A stretch of 29,615 nucleotides of DNA from a virus. Shown in pieces: positions 1-6,951 of this stretch. The stretch covers positions 1 through 29,615 of IMG/VR virus record IMGVR_UViG_3300031626_000012, one strand, 5' to 3'. The translations under genes and the position numbers were made by a program. Each line of letters opens with the position of its first letter. Within the stretch, counting starts at the first letter, position 1. The notes under the pieces are model-generated. The model was not told the DNA's origin. It did no database searches and saw nothing but the letters and a program-made list of their open reading frames with translations.

Positions 1-1
1 G

Positions 2-166
2 GGCCACTCAGTTGATCTAATTAACGCTGGTCAACCAGAGGATATGCCAGATGAAGATTGGGCAGACACAGTGTCTCGCAATGTCGAGCATCTGGAAATC
101 ATGGTAGCTAAAGACTACTGGACTACAGAAGATATGACCGCTGCCAACGCTGCAATCGCAGCTTAA
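2..166 (+). CDS. C-terminal end of an unknown phage protein (truncated by window edge)
   Basis: An open frame enters from the left edge and ends with TAA at 164-166, giving the last 54 residues of a protein. The visible part is acidic and probably helical (EDMPDEDWADTVSRNVEHLE), and ends in an Ala-rich stretch. A ribosome binding site for the next gene begins 10 bases after its stop, so the two are probably co-transcribed. I do not recognise a family with certainty. Its position at the head of a late-gene block suggests a virion or virion-associated protein, but this is inference from location only. Confidence 0.7.
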   Translation, partial: GHSVDLINAGQPEDMPDEDWADTVSRNVEHLEIMVAKDYWTTEDMTAANAAIAA

Positions 167-191
167 CTTTAACCATAAAGGAGACTTAGTG

Positions 192-425
192 ATGGCTAAA
201 AATGACAAAACACCAATCACAGTCAACGACATCGAATACCTTGTTGAAGACATGACCGACGAGCAGAAAGTCCTGCTTAACCACGTCAACGATCTTGGCC
301 GTAAGCTGGACAATGCTCGCTTCAACATGGATCAACTTGCAGTGGGCCGTGATGCCTTCGTTGCACGCTTGGCTACTTCACTTGAAGCGCCAGAGGAAGT
401 CGAAGAAGCGGAAGTTGTAAACTAA
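192..425 (+). CDS. Small DUF6447-like protein
   Basis: A 77-residue acidic protein. The start at 192 (ATG) lies 7 bases after an AAAGGAGA ribosome binding site; an in-frame GTG at 189 is the alternative. The N-terminal part, ITVNDIEYLVEDMTDEQK, followed by a helical segment and an Ala/Leu-rich helix (VGRDAFVARLATSL), matches my memory of small phage proteins of the DUF6447 type (short beta hairpin, then a long helical hairpin). The last 13 residues are mostly Glu, Val and Ala. A second protein of similar plan is at 12572-12781 on the other strand. No function is known. It overlaps the next frame at TAATG (423-427). Confidence 0.7.
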   Translation: MAKNDKTPITVNDIEYLVEDMTDEQKVLLNHVNDLGRKLDNARFNMDQLAVGRDAFVARLATSLEAPEEVEEAEVVN

Positions 426-445
426 TGAAGCAAGAGAGTTGGCAT

Positions 446-694
446 ATGTCTAAGTCTGTACCCGCTACATTCATCCTAGCCATTGCTGTGCAAACAGTAG
501 GGCTGGTTTGGTATATGTCAACTCTCGACGCTACCGTTGAGACTAACGCCCGTGAGATTGCACGGCATGAGATAAGGATCAATGAAGTAGAGAAGACTGC
601 ACAGCTACAGGCAGTAATGCTTGGGCGTATTGATGAGAACATAAAAGCTATTCGAGATGCAGTGGACGCAATGAGAGAAAAGGCTGAAAAGTGA
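446..694 (+). CDS. Single-pass membrane protein with coiled coil (holin- or spanin-like candidate)
   Basis: An 82-residue protein with one N-terminal membrane segment (about residues 6-24, ATFILAIAVQTVGLVWYM) and a charged helix after it (residues 30-80) with heptad-like spacing, rich in Glu, Arg and Ala. This plan (short N-terminal tail, one membrane helix, coiled coil) is seen in small phage proteins placed near lysis genes (DUF7201-type), and would suit a holin accessory or spanin-like role. I chose ATG 446, which has AAGAGAG eight bases upstream; ATG 425 would add seven residues and overlap the previous stop. The next gene starts at GTG 691, overlapping this stop by four bases. Function is inferred from topology only. 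Confidence 0.6.
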   Translation: MSKSVPATFILAIAVQTVGLVWYMSTLDATVETNAREIARHEIRINEVEKTAQLQAVMLGRIDENIKAIRDAVDAMREKAEK

Positions 695-1251
695 TTCGTT
701 ATTTAACACTACTAGTATGTATCTTAATAGGCTCTGAGGTCTATGCACAAGTAGATGATACTATCTATACGGACTCAACCAGTACAGTAACATCAAGTGG
801 TAACATGGATACCACGGTTCGTAGCCCACCACCGTCAGCTATATCACCACAGATTAGTTCTGGTAATGGTGATCTCTGCACCATAGGTGTAGCAGGTGCA
901 GTACAAACTCAGATACTTGGTATCTCAGTAGGTAAAGTATATACAGAAGACAACTGCCTTCGACTAAAGAATGCCAAGACTATGTACGACATGGGCATGA
1001 AGGTAGCTGCAGTATCCGTTATGTGTCAGGATAAAAATGTCTGGCAGGCAATGATGGATGCAGGTACTCCCTGTCCCAAAGATGGTTTGATTGGTCAAGC
1101 AGCCAAGACTGCATGGGAGATGGAAGCTAACGAAGACCCTACACCTAAGATGGATGAAGGAATTATAAAAGGTATACTAAATGCACAAGACAATTCAACA
1201 ATTGGTATTGGTGCTGTCCTTGGTGTCCTTGGCCTCGTACTCTTATTCTGA
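691..1251 (+). CDS. Exported protein with signal peptide and C-terminal membrane segment
   Basis: A 186-residue protein starting at GTG 691 inside the stop of the preceding gene. Residues 1-19 form a clear Sec signal peptide (MIRYLTLLVCILIGSEVYA), then a Ser/Thr/Pro-rich linker (about 20-55), then a compact region with four cysteines (near 62, 94, 112 and 123) that may form disulfides in the periplasm, then a hydrophobic C-terminal helix (last 18 residues, STIGIGAVLGVLGLVLLF) that could anchor it. I recall similar proteins in other marine phages but know no function. It is the first of five consecutive genes for exported proteins. Its last 71 bases are also the start of the next gene in another frame. 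Confidence 0.75.
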   Translation: MIRYLTLLVCILIGSEVYAQVDDTIYTDSTSTVTSSGNMDTTVRSPPPSAISPQISSGNGDLCTIGVAGAVQTQILGISVGKVYTEDNCLRLKNAKTMYDMGMKVAAVSVMCQDKNVWQAMMDAGTPCPKDGLIGQAAKTAWEMEANEDPTPKMDEGIIKGILNAQDNSTIGIGAVLGVLGLVLLF

Positions 1252-2050
1252 GCCATACACCTATAGTACAACAGGCAATGCAGCAGCCAATGGTTTAAAC
1301 TGGTCTATGGGTGCAGTACTACCTTCGGTAACTGGGCTAGACATAAACGGGTTGATATACAGATACACTACCGTAAAGAATACCGAAGACGCCATGAAGG
1401 TACACGTAGGTAATCTTAATGCAAACGGCAGTGGTTACACATTCAGAGAGACAGACGATTGGTCAGGCGTACCAAGCAACACAATCACCAAGTCTTTCTC
1501 AATAGGTAACAGTCCCGCAACTAACTGGGGTAACGGATCAATAGAAGTTGAGGGAACTGGACAAATAACGGACGCTGTGGTAGTATATAGTTATAGAATA
1601 GATGAGTGCTATGACCCACAGATTAGCTCTGCCTGTCCCGGTTACGTAAAACCTGTACCAGTTATAGTAGAAGTAGATGTCTATGACGCTTTAGAAGATG
1701 ACACAGTAGCTGACGCACTAGACAACGACAGTAGTTTTAAATACGATGAAGATGGTAATCGTATAGTAGACGATGAAGAAGAAGAAAAAGAAACTAGACT
1801 TGAGATGGGTTTGACTGCCTCTGCTAATGCACTAACCATGATGAAAACTGCAGGTCAAGCAGACATTATAAACCAGATCAATCTACAAACTAACATAGCT
1901 ATGTATTATAACTCTACCATAAATGGTGGATACTACCAAGACAATAATTCCCTTGCCGATGCGAACTTACCCGACAATAAGAAAGCTCTAAGGAATAATC
2001 TGGCGCAACAATTACTGCACGAGAAGATGGTGCAGATGCAGTATAACTAA
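1181..2050 (+). CDS. Exported protein, unknown function
   Basis: A 289-residue protein with a Sec signal peptide at residues 1-23 (MHKTIQQLVLVLSLVSLASYSYS). The mature part starts with a region rich in Gly, Asn, Ser and Thr (about 24-160, probably beta-structured, with two cysteines in DECYDPQISSACPG), then a strongly acidic stretch (about 175-215, including DDEEEEKE), then a helical domain (about 215-289) ending in Gln/Asn/Met-rich helix. Thus it looks like a beta head joined by an acidic linker to a helical tail. The start overlaps the 3' end of the previous gene by 71 bases, so the signal peptide is encoded by the same DNA as that protein's C-terminal membrane helix. No family recognised. 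Confidence 0.75.
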   Translation: MHKTIQQLVLVLSLVSLASYSYSEPYTYSTTGNAAANGLNWSMGAVLPSVTGLDINGLIYRYTTVKNTEDAMKVHVGNLNANGSGYTFRETDDWSGVPSNTITKSFSIGNSPATNWGNGSIEVEGTGQITDAVVVYSYRIDECYDPQISSACPGYVKPVPVIVEVDVYDALEDDTVADALDNDSSFKYDEDGNRIVDDEEEEKETRLEMGLTASANALTMMKTAGQADIINQINLQTNIAMYYNSTINGGYYQDNNSLADANLPDNKKALRNNLAQQLLHEKMVQMQYN

Positions 2051-2061
2051 TGAGGATACTT

Positions 2062-2550
2062 ATGAAATACCCAATACTAATTCTATCTATGTGTGCTATG
2101 CCTGTACTTGCGGAAGTAAATATTATAGGTAACGTATCTGCCAAGTGTGTAATTCAAACTGACACAAGTGGTGTGTATGGAAACCCTACAGCCGACAAGC
2201 TAAGCACACTTGCAGCAGATGGAGGTATTGAACCTATCATCCGGTACGATGTAGCTATCGCAGACTACTATGAAGCTAAGATCACACACCCTAACTCATT
2301 CTCTTCGTCTCCTACACTGACAGATACAGTGGCATGGACAGGCGGAACCTCTGTGTCGCAAACATCTGACGCAGGTATGGCTGCGTATGACACAGCCAAA
2401 GTAACCTACGATAACGTTACTGTATTTGATCTTACTGTCGCAGGTTCTACTTGGTTTAGTACAGCTTCTACAGCTTCCTATGGCGTAAGTAAACCCTTTA
2501 CAGGTGGTACATATACAGCCATCGTTCAGGCAGAGTGCATTGCTAAGTAA
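2062..2550 (+). CDS. Exported beta-rich protein, possibly pilin-like
   Basis: A 162-residue protein. I chose ATG 2062 because GAGGA lies five bases before it and it gives a compact signal peptide, MKYPILILSMCAMPVLA; ATG 2050 would add four residues and overlap the previous stop. The mature protein is nearly all small and beta-forming residues (Thr, Ser, Val, Gly, Ala). It has one cysteine soon after the signal (C29, VSAKCVIQ) and one four residues from the end (C159, QAECIAK), placed where they could tie the first and last strands. The ending GGTYTAIVQAEC resembles the last strand of fimbrial or spore-coat-U-type subunits. That resemblance is visual and weak; a plain exported structural protein is equally possible. 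Confidence 0.7.
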   Translation: MKYPILILSMCAMPVLAEVNIIGNVSAKCVIQTDTSGVYGNPTADKLSTLAADGGIEPIIRYDVAIADYYEAKITHPNSFSSSPTLTDTVAWTGGTSVSQTSDAGMAAYDTAKVTYDNVTVFDLTVAGSTWFSTASTASYGVSKPFTGGTYTAIVQAECIAK

Positions 2551-2926
2551 AGCTACTCTTGTACTACTTGGCTGGGCATCTGCATTATCTGCACATGACA
2601 TGACACCAGCCTACCCAGAACTAAGACCGTCACATATTGCCGGGGTAGTGAAGACAAAGATGTCTCTGTTCAATGCACGTAGTGACGTTAAGTATTACCA
2701 AATAGAAGTATTCGATAGTGAGTGGGTTAACGTACCATTCTCAACTACATATCGCATACTAAAAATAGAACATAAAGAGCGCAAAGACTTTGATGTTTAT
2801 CTACGTAAAATAGATGTAGGACGTGCTGTATATTTGTGTACAACATCTAAGGTCAAAAAGATAAGTGGTGTTAATACACTAGTCTCTTCTCGTATATGTT
2901 CGAGGCTAGATGGAGGAAAACCATGA
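2540..2926 (+). CDS. Exported protein, possibly a pilus-chaperone-like Ig domain
   Basis: About 128 residues if started at TTG 2540, which gives a good signal peptide (MLSKATLVLLGWASALSA); the frame is open upstream to GTG 2504, so the start is uncertain. The mature part, HDMTPAYPELRPS then alternating strands such as TKMSLFNARSDVKYYQIEVFD, resembles the first Ig-like domain of PapD-type periplasmic chaperones (an N-terminal strand with Pro residues, then a strand holding an N-x-x-x-D pair and a Y-x-I-E-V strand). Usual chaperones have two domains and about 220 residues; only one would fit here. It overlaps the preceding possible pilin-like gene by 11 bases and the next by four (ATGA). Function is a suggestion only. 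Confidence 0.65.
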   Translation: MLSKATLVLLGWASALSAHDMTPAYPELRPSHIAGVVKTKMSLFNARSDVKYYQIEVFDSEWVNVPFSTTYRILKIEHKERKDFDVYLRKIDVGRAVYLCTTSKVKKISGVNTLVSSRICSRLDGGKP

Positions 2927-3357
2927 TCCCCAAGATAATAGTTTTTGGTCTGTGCATCTTCTTTTTGTGTATGAGTTTCTACGGTGTTGTAAAAGCAGAG
3001 AGTAGTTCTCTTGCACTACAACTACCAAGCCCACCTATGAACTATCAATCAGATAGATTCCGTGCAGGTAACTTAGATTGTTCTAATGCGGTAGGTGGTG
3101 CAACTAACTTAGAGTTTGGTGTAACTGGTGTAATGACTAACATCAATGACCGTACCGCAAAAGGTAAAGACATAGGCATATACGCACGTATCGTTATACC
3201 TCTGGATAAACCTAAGACTCGTGTAAACTGTGATGACTTGTTTCAAGTAGAGATGACGCACCGTAGACTAGAAATACAAATGTTACGTGCAGAACTGGAA
3301 CAGTTACGTCAGCTACAGGATGTAGGTAATAATACTGAGATGGAATTTGAGAACTAA
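2923..3357 (+). CDS. Exported protein with C-terminal coiled coil
   Basis: A 144-residue protein. ATG 2923 has GGAGG six bases upstream and overlaps the previous stop as ATGA, so I prefer it to ATG 2896. Residues 1-26 are a signal peptide or anchor (hydrophobic IIVFGLCIFFLCMSFYGVV, then KAES). The middle (about 30-95) has SPPMNYQSDRF, a cysteine in NLDCSN, and likely strands (LEFGVTGVM, DIGIYARIVIPLD). A second cysteine follows in RVNCDDLF. The C-terminal 45 residues (MTHRRLEIQMLRAELEQLRQL) form a coiled coil. Similar proteins occur in other marine phages, from memory, without a known role. A periplasmic or outer-membrane partner in lysis or in virion attachment is possible. Confidence 0.7.
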   Translation: MIPKIIVFGLCIFFLCMSFYGVVKAESSSLALQLPSPPMNYQSDRFRAGNLDCSNAVGGATNLEFGVTGVMTNINDRTAKGKDIGIYARIVIPLDKPKTRVNCDDLFQVEMTHRRLEIQMLRAELEQLRQLQDVGNNTEMEFEN

Positions 3358-3902
3358 TGACTGACCTGACCAAAGTTGCAGATAACATTGATGGTCTTGC
3401 AGATCGTGAGATCAAGGCAGGTGGTTTTAAGTTTACCTTCGCATCTATCTTTGCAATCTTTGCTTTCATATCTACGGTAGTTGGTGGTTTGTACGGTGGC
3501 TTTGTACTGTATCAAAAGATTGAAGAAGTAGCAGGACTAGACCTTGGTGCGTACCAACAACAGATGGATATCATGGACGCTAAGATGTCAGGTATCTCTG
3601 ATAAGGTAGAGGAAAGTGTAGAGTACTCTCGTGATATTAAGAACGGTCTGAAGGATGATATCCTACGTATTGAACAACAGACAGATCGTATTGAAGATAC
3701 AGTAAGAGCTATTGAAGACACTGTTGGCGCAGAGCTACGGGACACGGAAACAAAAGTACGTACAATGATTGATGATGCAGATGTACGCTTTGAGAACCAA
3801 CGTGATAGACTACGGGCTTCACAAGACATAGACATGAAAGACTTAGAAGACAGGCTTATGGCAAAGTTACAACGTGCTTTGGATAACCCACTAGCAGATT
3901 AA
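3357..3902 (+). CDS. Membrane-anchored long coiled-coil protein (holin/spanin-like candidate)
   Basis: A 181-residue protein with a short soluble N-terminus, one membrane segment (about residues 27-53, FTFASIFAIFAFISTVVGGLYGG), and about 120 residues of charged helix (IEQQTDRIEDTVRAIEDTV and similar), rich in Asp, Glu, Arg and Met, ending in a Lys/Arg/Leu helix. This is the plan of a membrane-anchored coiled coil, as in some spanin subunits and virus-encoded tethers. The start ATG overlaps the previous stop (TAATG). It is the last gene before a fresh promoter, so it closes the exported-protein block. No homology to a named family was recognised. Confidence 0.7.
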   Translation: MTDLTKVADNIDGLADREIKAGGFKFTFASIFAIFAFISTVVGGLYGGFVLYQKIEEVAGLDLGAYQQQMDIMDAKMSGISDKVEESVEYSRDIKNGLKDDILRIEQQTDRIEDTVRAIEDTVGAELRDTETKVRTMIDDADVRFENQRDRLRASQDIDMKDLEDRLMAKLQRALDNPLAD

Positions 3903-3910
3903 GTATTTAC

Positions 3911-3939
3911 TTGACACACTTATGGTAAGGCAGTATACT
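3911..3939 (+). promoter_or_regulatory. Near-consensus sigma70 promoter before the virion-protein genes
   Basis: TTGACA at 3911-3916 and TATACT at 3934-3939 are separated by 17 bases, the optimal spacing. They lie in the 69-base gap between the stop at 3902 and the ATG at 3972, and a transcript would start near 3946, with AAGGA (3957-3961) as the ribosome binding site. The match is the best in the window and indicates host RNA polymerase reads this block. Confidence 0.75.
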
Positions 3940-3971
3940 TTGTCTTATGACAACACAAGGAAAAGAAGATA

Positions 3972-6218
3972 ATGCAGTTTAACCCACAGTTTAAAGGATT
4001 CAGACCTGAAGCTATGCAGCGTATTGCTGGTTCTTTAGGGTATCAAGGAGATATGGGTGGGTTCAATAGCTACCTTGAAGATAATCCTGATAAAATGAAT
4101 CAGATGAACACGTACCAAGAGAAGGCTGTTGAGATGGCTAGGGGTGGCATGGTTAAACGTGGTAACTATGCTGTAGGTGGCATTACCATGCCCGAACGAC
4201 AGTATACTAAACAAGAAAATATTGACCAAGGATTTTACGACTCTCCTGAATTTAAAAAGTATCAAGAAGCAGGTAGCGGTGTAGGTACTATGGACATGTA
4301 TTCTAGTCCTTACTTTGGGCAGGTAGGTTCCGGTAGTATTGGTGGTGATCAAGATAAAATTTATGAAGACTATTTAAATAGAACGGGTAACACAGGTGCC
4401 TTACAGGGGGGTGCAAATTTTAATCCCAACGCTGGTTATCAAGCTCCTGTGCCCTATATGAGCATACAGGAAAGCGCAAGTATTGACCCAAGGACAACAG
4501 GAACACCTCAAGCACCTGCTTACGAAGGTGAGTCAATCTCCGAACTGCAAGCTAATCGTGCAATTAATCCTTCCCTTGTAGCTGGTGCAACTGTACAACC
4601 TGTAGGTACTAACGTAACTGCAGATCAGATAGTTGACCCTCGTAGTGGACAAGTAACTGGTGACATTAATACTCCTATAACTACTGCCACTACAGCAACT
4701 GCCGATGAACCTACTAAGACTGACGCTAACCTTATGACTGCTGAAACATCCGCAAGTAAAGTAGGCGAGGTAATAGCACAGACTACTGCGGCACAAGGTG
4801 AAGTAGATACTAAGGCAATCGTTGACGCACAGATAGCTACAGCTACAAGTGTAAGTGAACTTGATGCAGCGCAGGGTCAAGCCATTCTTATGGAGAACCC
4901 TGTACAACGTAAGATTGAAGATGGTGAACTTGTCAGTGGTGTAGCTAACGCACAGACTGCTGCTACATTCACAGAAGAAATTCAGGCAGCTACTGCCACA
5001 CCTACTAAGCAAGCTACCGTAAAGGGCCAGCTTGAAACATTGATGCAAGAGTTTGAGGGTGGTGCTACACCTGCATGGGCTGCTGGTGCAATGCGTACCG
5101 CTACAGCAACGATGGCTGCTCGTGGCTTGGGTGCATCATCTATGGCAGGACAGGCCGTTATACAGGCCGCTATGGAAGCCTCACTACCCATTGCGTCTGC
5201 AGATGCCCAAGTGTTTGCACAGTTCGAGGGTCAGAACCTATCTAACCGTCAGCAACGTGCCATGCTTGCCGCACAACAACGTGCCACATTCATGGGTCAA
5301 GAGTTTGATCAAGCCTTCCAATCTCGTGTAATGAATGCAAGTAAGATTAGTGATGTAGCTAATATGAACTTTACTGCAGAGCAACAAGTAGCTTTAGAGA
5401 ACAGTCGTAACGCTAACACAATGAACATGGCTAACCTATCTAACCGTCAGGCATTGACAATGGCAGAGGCAGCTGCGCTATCCAACATGGATATGGCTAA
5501 CCTTAACAACCGTCAACAAGCTGCCGTTATGAATGCTCAATCATTCTTGCAGATGGACATGGCTAACTTAAATAACCAACAACAGACTAGCATGTTTAAA
5601 TCCCAGCAACAGATACAGTCTTTGTTTACGGATCAAGCTGCAGCCAATGCCGCTGCACAGTTTAATGCATCCAGTCAGAACCAAACAGATCAGTTCTTTG
5701 CTAACCTGTCTACATCTGCATCACAGTTCAATGCGTCACAGACAAATGCCCAGAACCAATTTAATGCAGGGCAGACTAATGCACAGGATAGGTTTGCATC
5801 TGAGATGATGAACCAACGTGATCAGTTTAATGCACAGAACCGATTGGTAATTGACCAGAATAATGCTAACTGGCGTAGACAAGTAGCTACTGCAGATACT
5901 GCATCCATAAATCGTGCTAACGAAATCAATGCCGCATCCGTACTAGGTATATCTAACACTGCCTACAATGACTTGTGGTCCTACTACCAAGACAGTATGG
6001 AGTGGGCATGGAACAGTGCAGAGAATGAACGTGGTCGTATTGTTGGGTTAGCGATGCAGAAACTTTCACTTGACGCTAATGCAGATATTGCCGCTGAAAA
6101 GAATGACTATAATACATCTGCCGCTTGGGGTGGACTTATGGCAAATATGTTTACATCTCCTATTGGTGGTAATACACTACTTGGTAAAGGTCTTGGCGCT
6201 ATTGTCGGACTGTTTTGA
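3972..6218 (+). CDS. Large repeat-containing virion protein (probable internal/ejection or fibre-type protein)
   Basis: A 748-residue protein. The N-terminus has MARGGMVKRGNYAVGG (about residues 55-70), a Gly-rich motif I recall in several structural proteins of marine phages. Residues about 80-350 are low in hydrophobic residues and rich in Thr, Ala, Gln and Asn. Residues 350-420 are an Ala/Met-rich helix. Residues 421-640 consist of about twenty 11-residue repeats (QFNASQTNAQN, QFNAGQTNAQD and others). The last 100 residues include a Trp/Tyr-rich helix (SYYQDSMEWAWNSAEN) and a glycine-rich hydrophobic tail (LLGKGLGAIVGLF) that might insert in a membrane. These traits fit a DNA-ejection or tail-tube-extending protein; a fibre protein is the alternative. 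It is the first gene after the promoter at 3911. Confidence 0.8.
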   Translation: MQFNPQFKGFRPEAMQRIAGSLGYQGDMGGFNSYLEDNPDKMNQMNTYQEKAVEMARGGMVKRGNYAVGGITMPERQYTKQENIDQGFYDSPEFKKYQEAGSGVGTMDMYSSPYFGQVGSGSIGGDQDKIYEDYLNRTGNTGALQGGANFNPNAGYQAPVPYMSIQESASIDPRTTGTPQAPAYEGESISELQANRAINPSLVAGATVQPVGTNVTADQIVDPRSGQVTGDINTPITTATTATADEPTKTDANLMTAETSASKVGEVIAQTTAAQGEVDTKAIVDAQIATATSVSELDAAQGQAILMENPVQRKIEDGELVSGVANAQTAATFTEEIQAATATPTKQATVKGQLETLMQEFEGGATPAWAAGAMRTATATMAARGLGASSMAGQAVIQAAMEASLPIASADAQVFAQFEGQNLSNRQQRAMLAAQQRATFMGQEFDQAFQSRVMNASKISDVANMNFTAEQQVALENSRNANTMNMANLSNRQALTMAEAAALSNMDMANLNNRQQAAVMNAQSFLQMDMANLNNQQQTSMFKSQQQIQSLFTDQAAANAAAQFNASSQNQTDQFFANLSTSASQFNASQTNAQNQFNAGQTNAQDRFASEMMNQRDQFNAQNRLVIDQNNANWRRQVATADTASINRANEINAASVLGISNTAYNDLWSYYQDSMEWAWNSAENERGRIVGLAMQKLSLDANADIAAEKNDYNTSAAWGGLMANMFTSPIGGNTLLGKGLGAIVGLF
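5232..5891 (+). repeat. About twenty tandem 33-base (11-residue) coding repeats
   Basis: Within the 748-residue protein, residues 421-640 can be cut into consecutive 11-residue units. The clearest are ANLSNRQALTM, ANLNNRQQAAV and ANLNNQQQTSM, whose ATGGCTAAC boundaries fall exactly 66 bases apart (5427, 5493, 5559), and then QFNASQTNAQN, QFNAGQTNAQD, RFASEMMNQRD and QFNAQNRLVID. Eleven-residue periodicity is typical of right-handed (hendecad) coiled coils. Confidence 0.85.
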
Positions 6219-6233
6219 TAAGAGGAATATATT

Positions 6234-6443
6234 ATGAATGTTAACCCCGCCGCAAAAGCATATACAAACTTAGGTATTACAGATGAAGTAGAGGCACCTA
6301 AGAAATCCTCTATGAGCATGGGCTTACTGTCTCGTAATAGTAAACCTAAAGCTGCAGAAAATAAACCTAATGAACCAAAGGATAGGGTACGAGGCTACGT
6401 ATCTTCTATCCGTAACGCAAGAAAGCAGATAACCAATGGCTGA
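6234..6443 (+). CDS. Small basic protein, unknown
   Basis: A 69-residue protein rich in Lys, Ser, Asn and Pro, preceded by AGAGGA eight bases before ATG 6234. There is no membrane segment and no recognised motif; the middle (KKSSMSMGLLSRNSKPKAAENK) is likely disordered, and the end (RVRGYVSSIRNARKQITNG) could be a short basic helix. It lies 15 bases after the large repeat protein and overlaps the next gene by eight bases, so it is translated with virion genes. It may be a minor virion or assembly protein; this is inferred from position. Confidence 0.7.
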   Translation: MNVNPAAKAYTNLGITDEVEAPKKSSMSMGLLSRNSKPKAAENKPNEPKDRVRGYVSSIRNARKQITNG

Positions 6444-6951
6444 AACACCTACCCCTTCATTTGACTACCCCATTCCCGGTCAGGGTATGACTGCTGAAGT
6501 TGGTAGTAGGCCGTGGCAAAACCCGCCTCAGTACACTACTGTTGAACAGGCACTAGAGTTTTACATCCCTCGACTTGTTTCTGACGACATATATGATTCA
6601 TTACTTGACAGTATGGAACTAGGTATACCACTAACTACTATGGCTGACTCCATGCAGTCTATGGGGGTTATGCAAGGCTTACATACTATTGACGTAGGTA
6701 TGCTTGCGATACCTGTTATAATTGAGATGCTGGCATTCATTGGAGATGATGCAGGTATTGACTATATACTAGGTACTGAAGAACGTATTGACGAAGATAA
6801 AATTAGTGAGTCAAAGATTGCTCTAGCCATGAAACGTATGCGTGAGAAACTTCCTGAAGCTCTTGAAGAAAGTAAGGAAAATGACATAGAAGAACCAGAA
6901 GAGATGATGGAAGAGGCACAGCCTAGTGGTCTCATGGCGAGGAGAATGTAA
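6436..6951 (+). CDS. Conserved marine-phage virion-type protein, unknown
   Basis: A 171-residue protein. The N-terminal pattern FDYPIPGQGMTAEVGSRPWQ followed by YTTVEQALEFYIPRL is one I recall from structural-region proteins of cyanophages and pelagiphages, where no function is assigned. Residues 50-115 are helical and hydrophobic (MELGIPLTTMADSMQSMGVMQ, VGMLAIPVIIEMLAFIGD), and the C-terminus is strongly acidic (DIEEPEEMMEEAQ). It overlaps its upstream neighbour by eight bases, and its stop overlaps the next start as TAATG. A role in virion assembly or as an accessory of the neighbouring internal proteins is inferred. Confidence 0.75.
   Translation: MAETPTPSFDYPIPGQGMTAEVGSRPWQNPPQYTTVEQALEFYIPRLVSDDIYDSLLDSMELGIPLTTMADSMQSMGVMQGLHTIDVGMLAIPVIIEMLAFIGDDAGIDYILGTEERIDEDKISESKIALAMKRMREKLPEALEESKENDIEEPEEMMEEAQPSGLMARRM

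Noticed and set aside
4533-5048. A 171-codon open frame on the minus strand inside the 748-residue gene, rich in Cys and Ser
   Set aside because: Its Cys/Ser-rich composition mirrors the Ala/Thr-rich codons of the real gene on the other strand, as expected of an antisense shadow.
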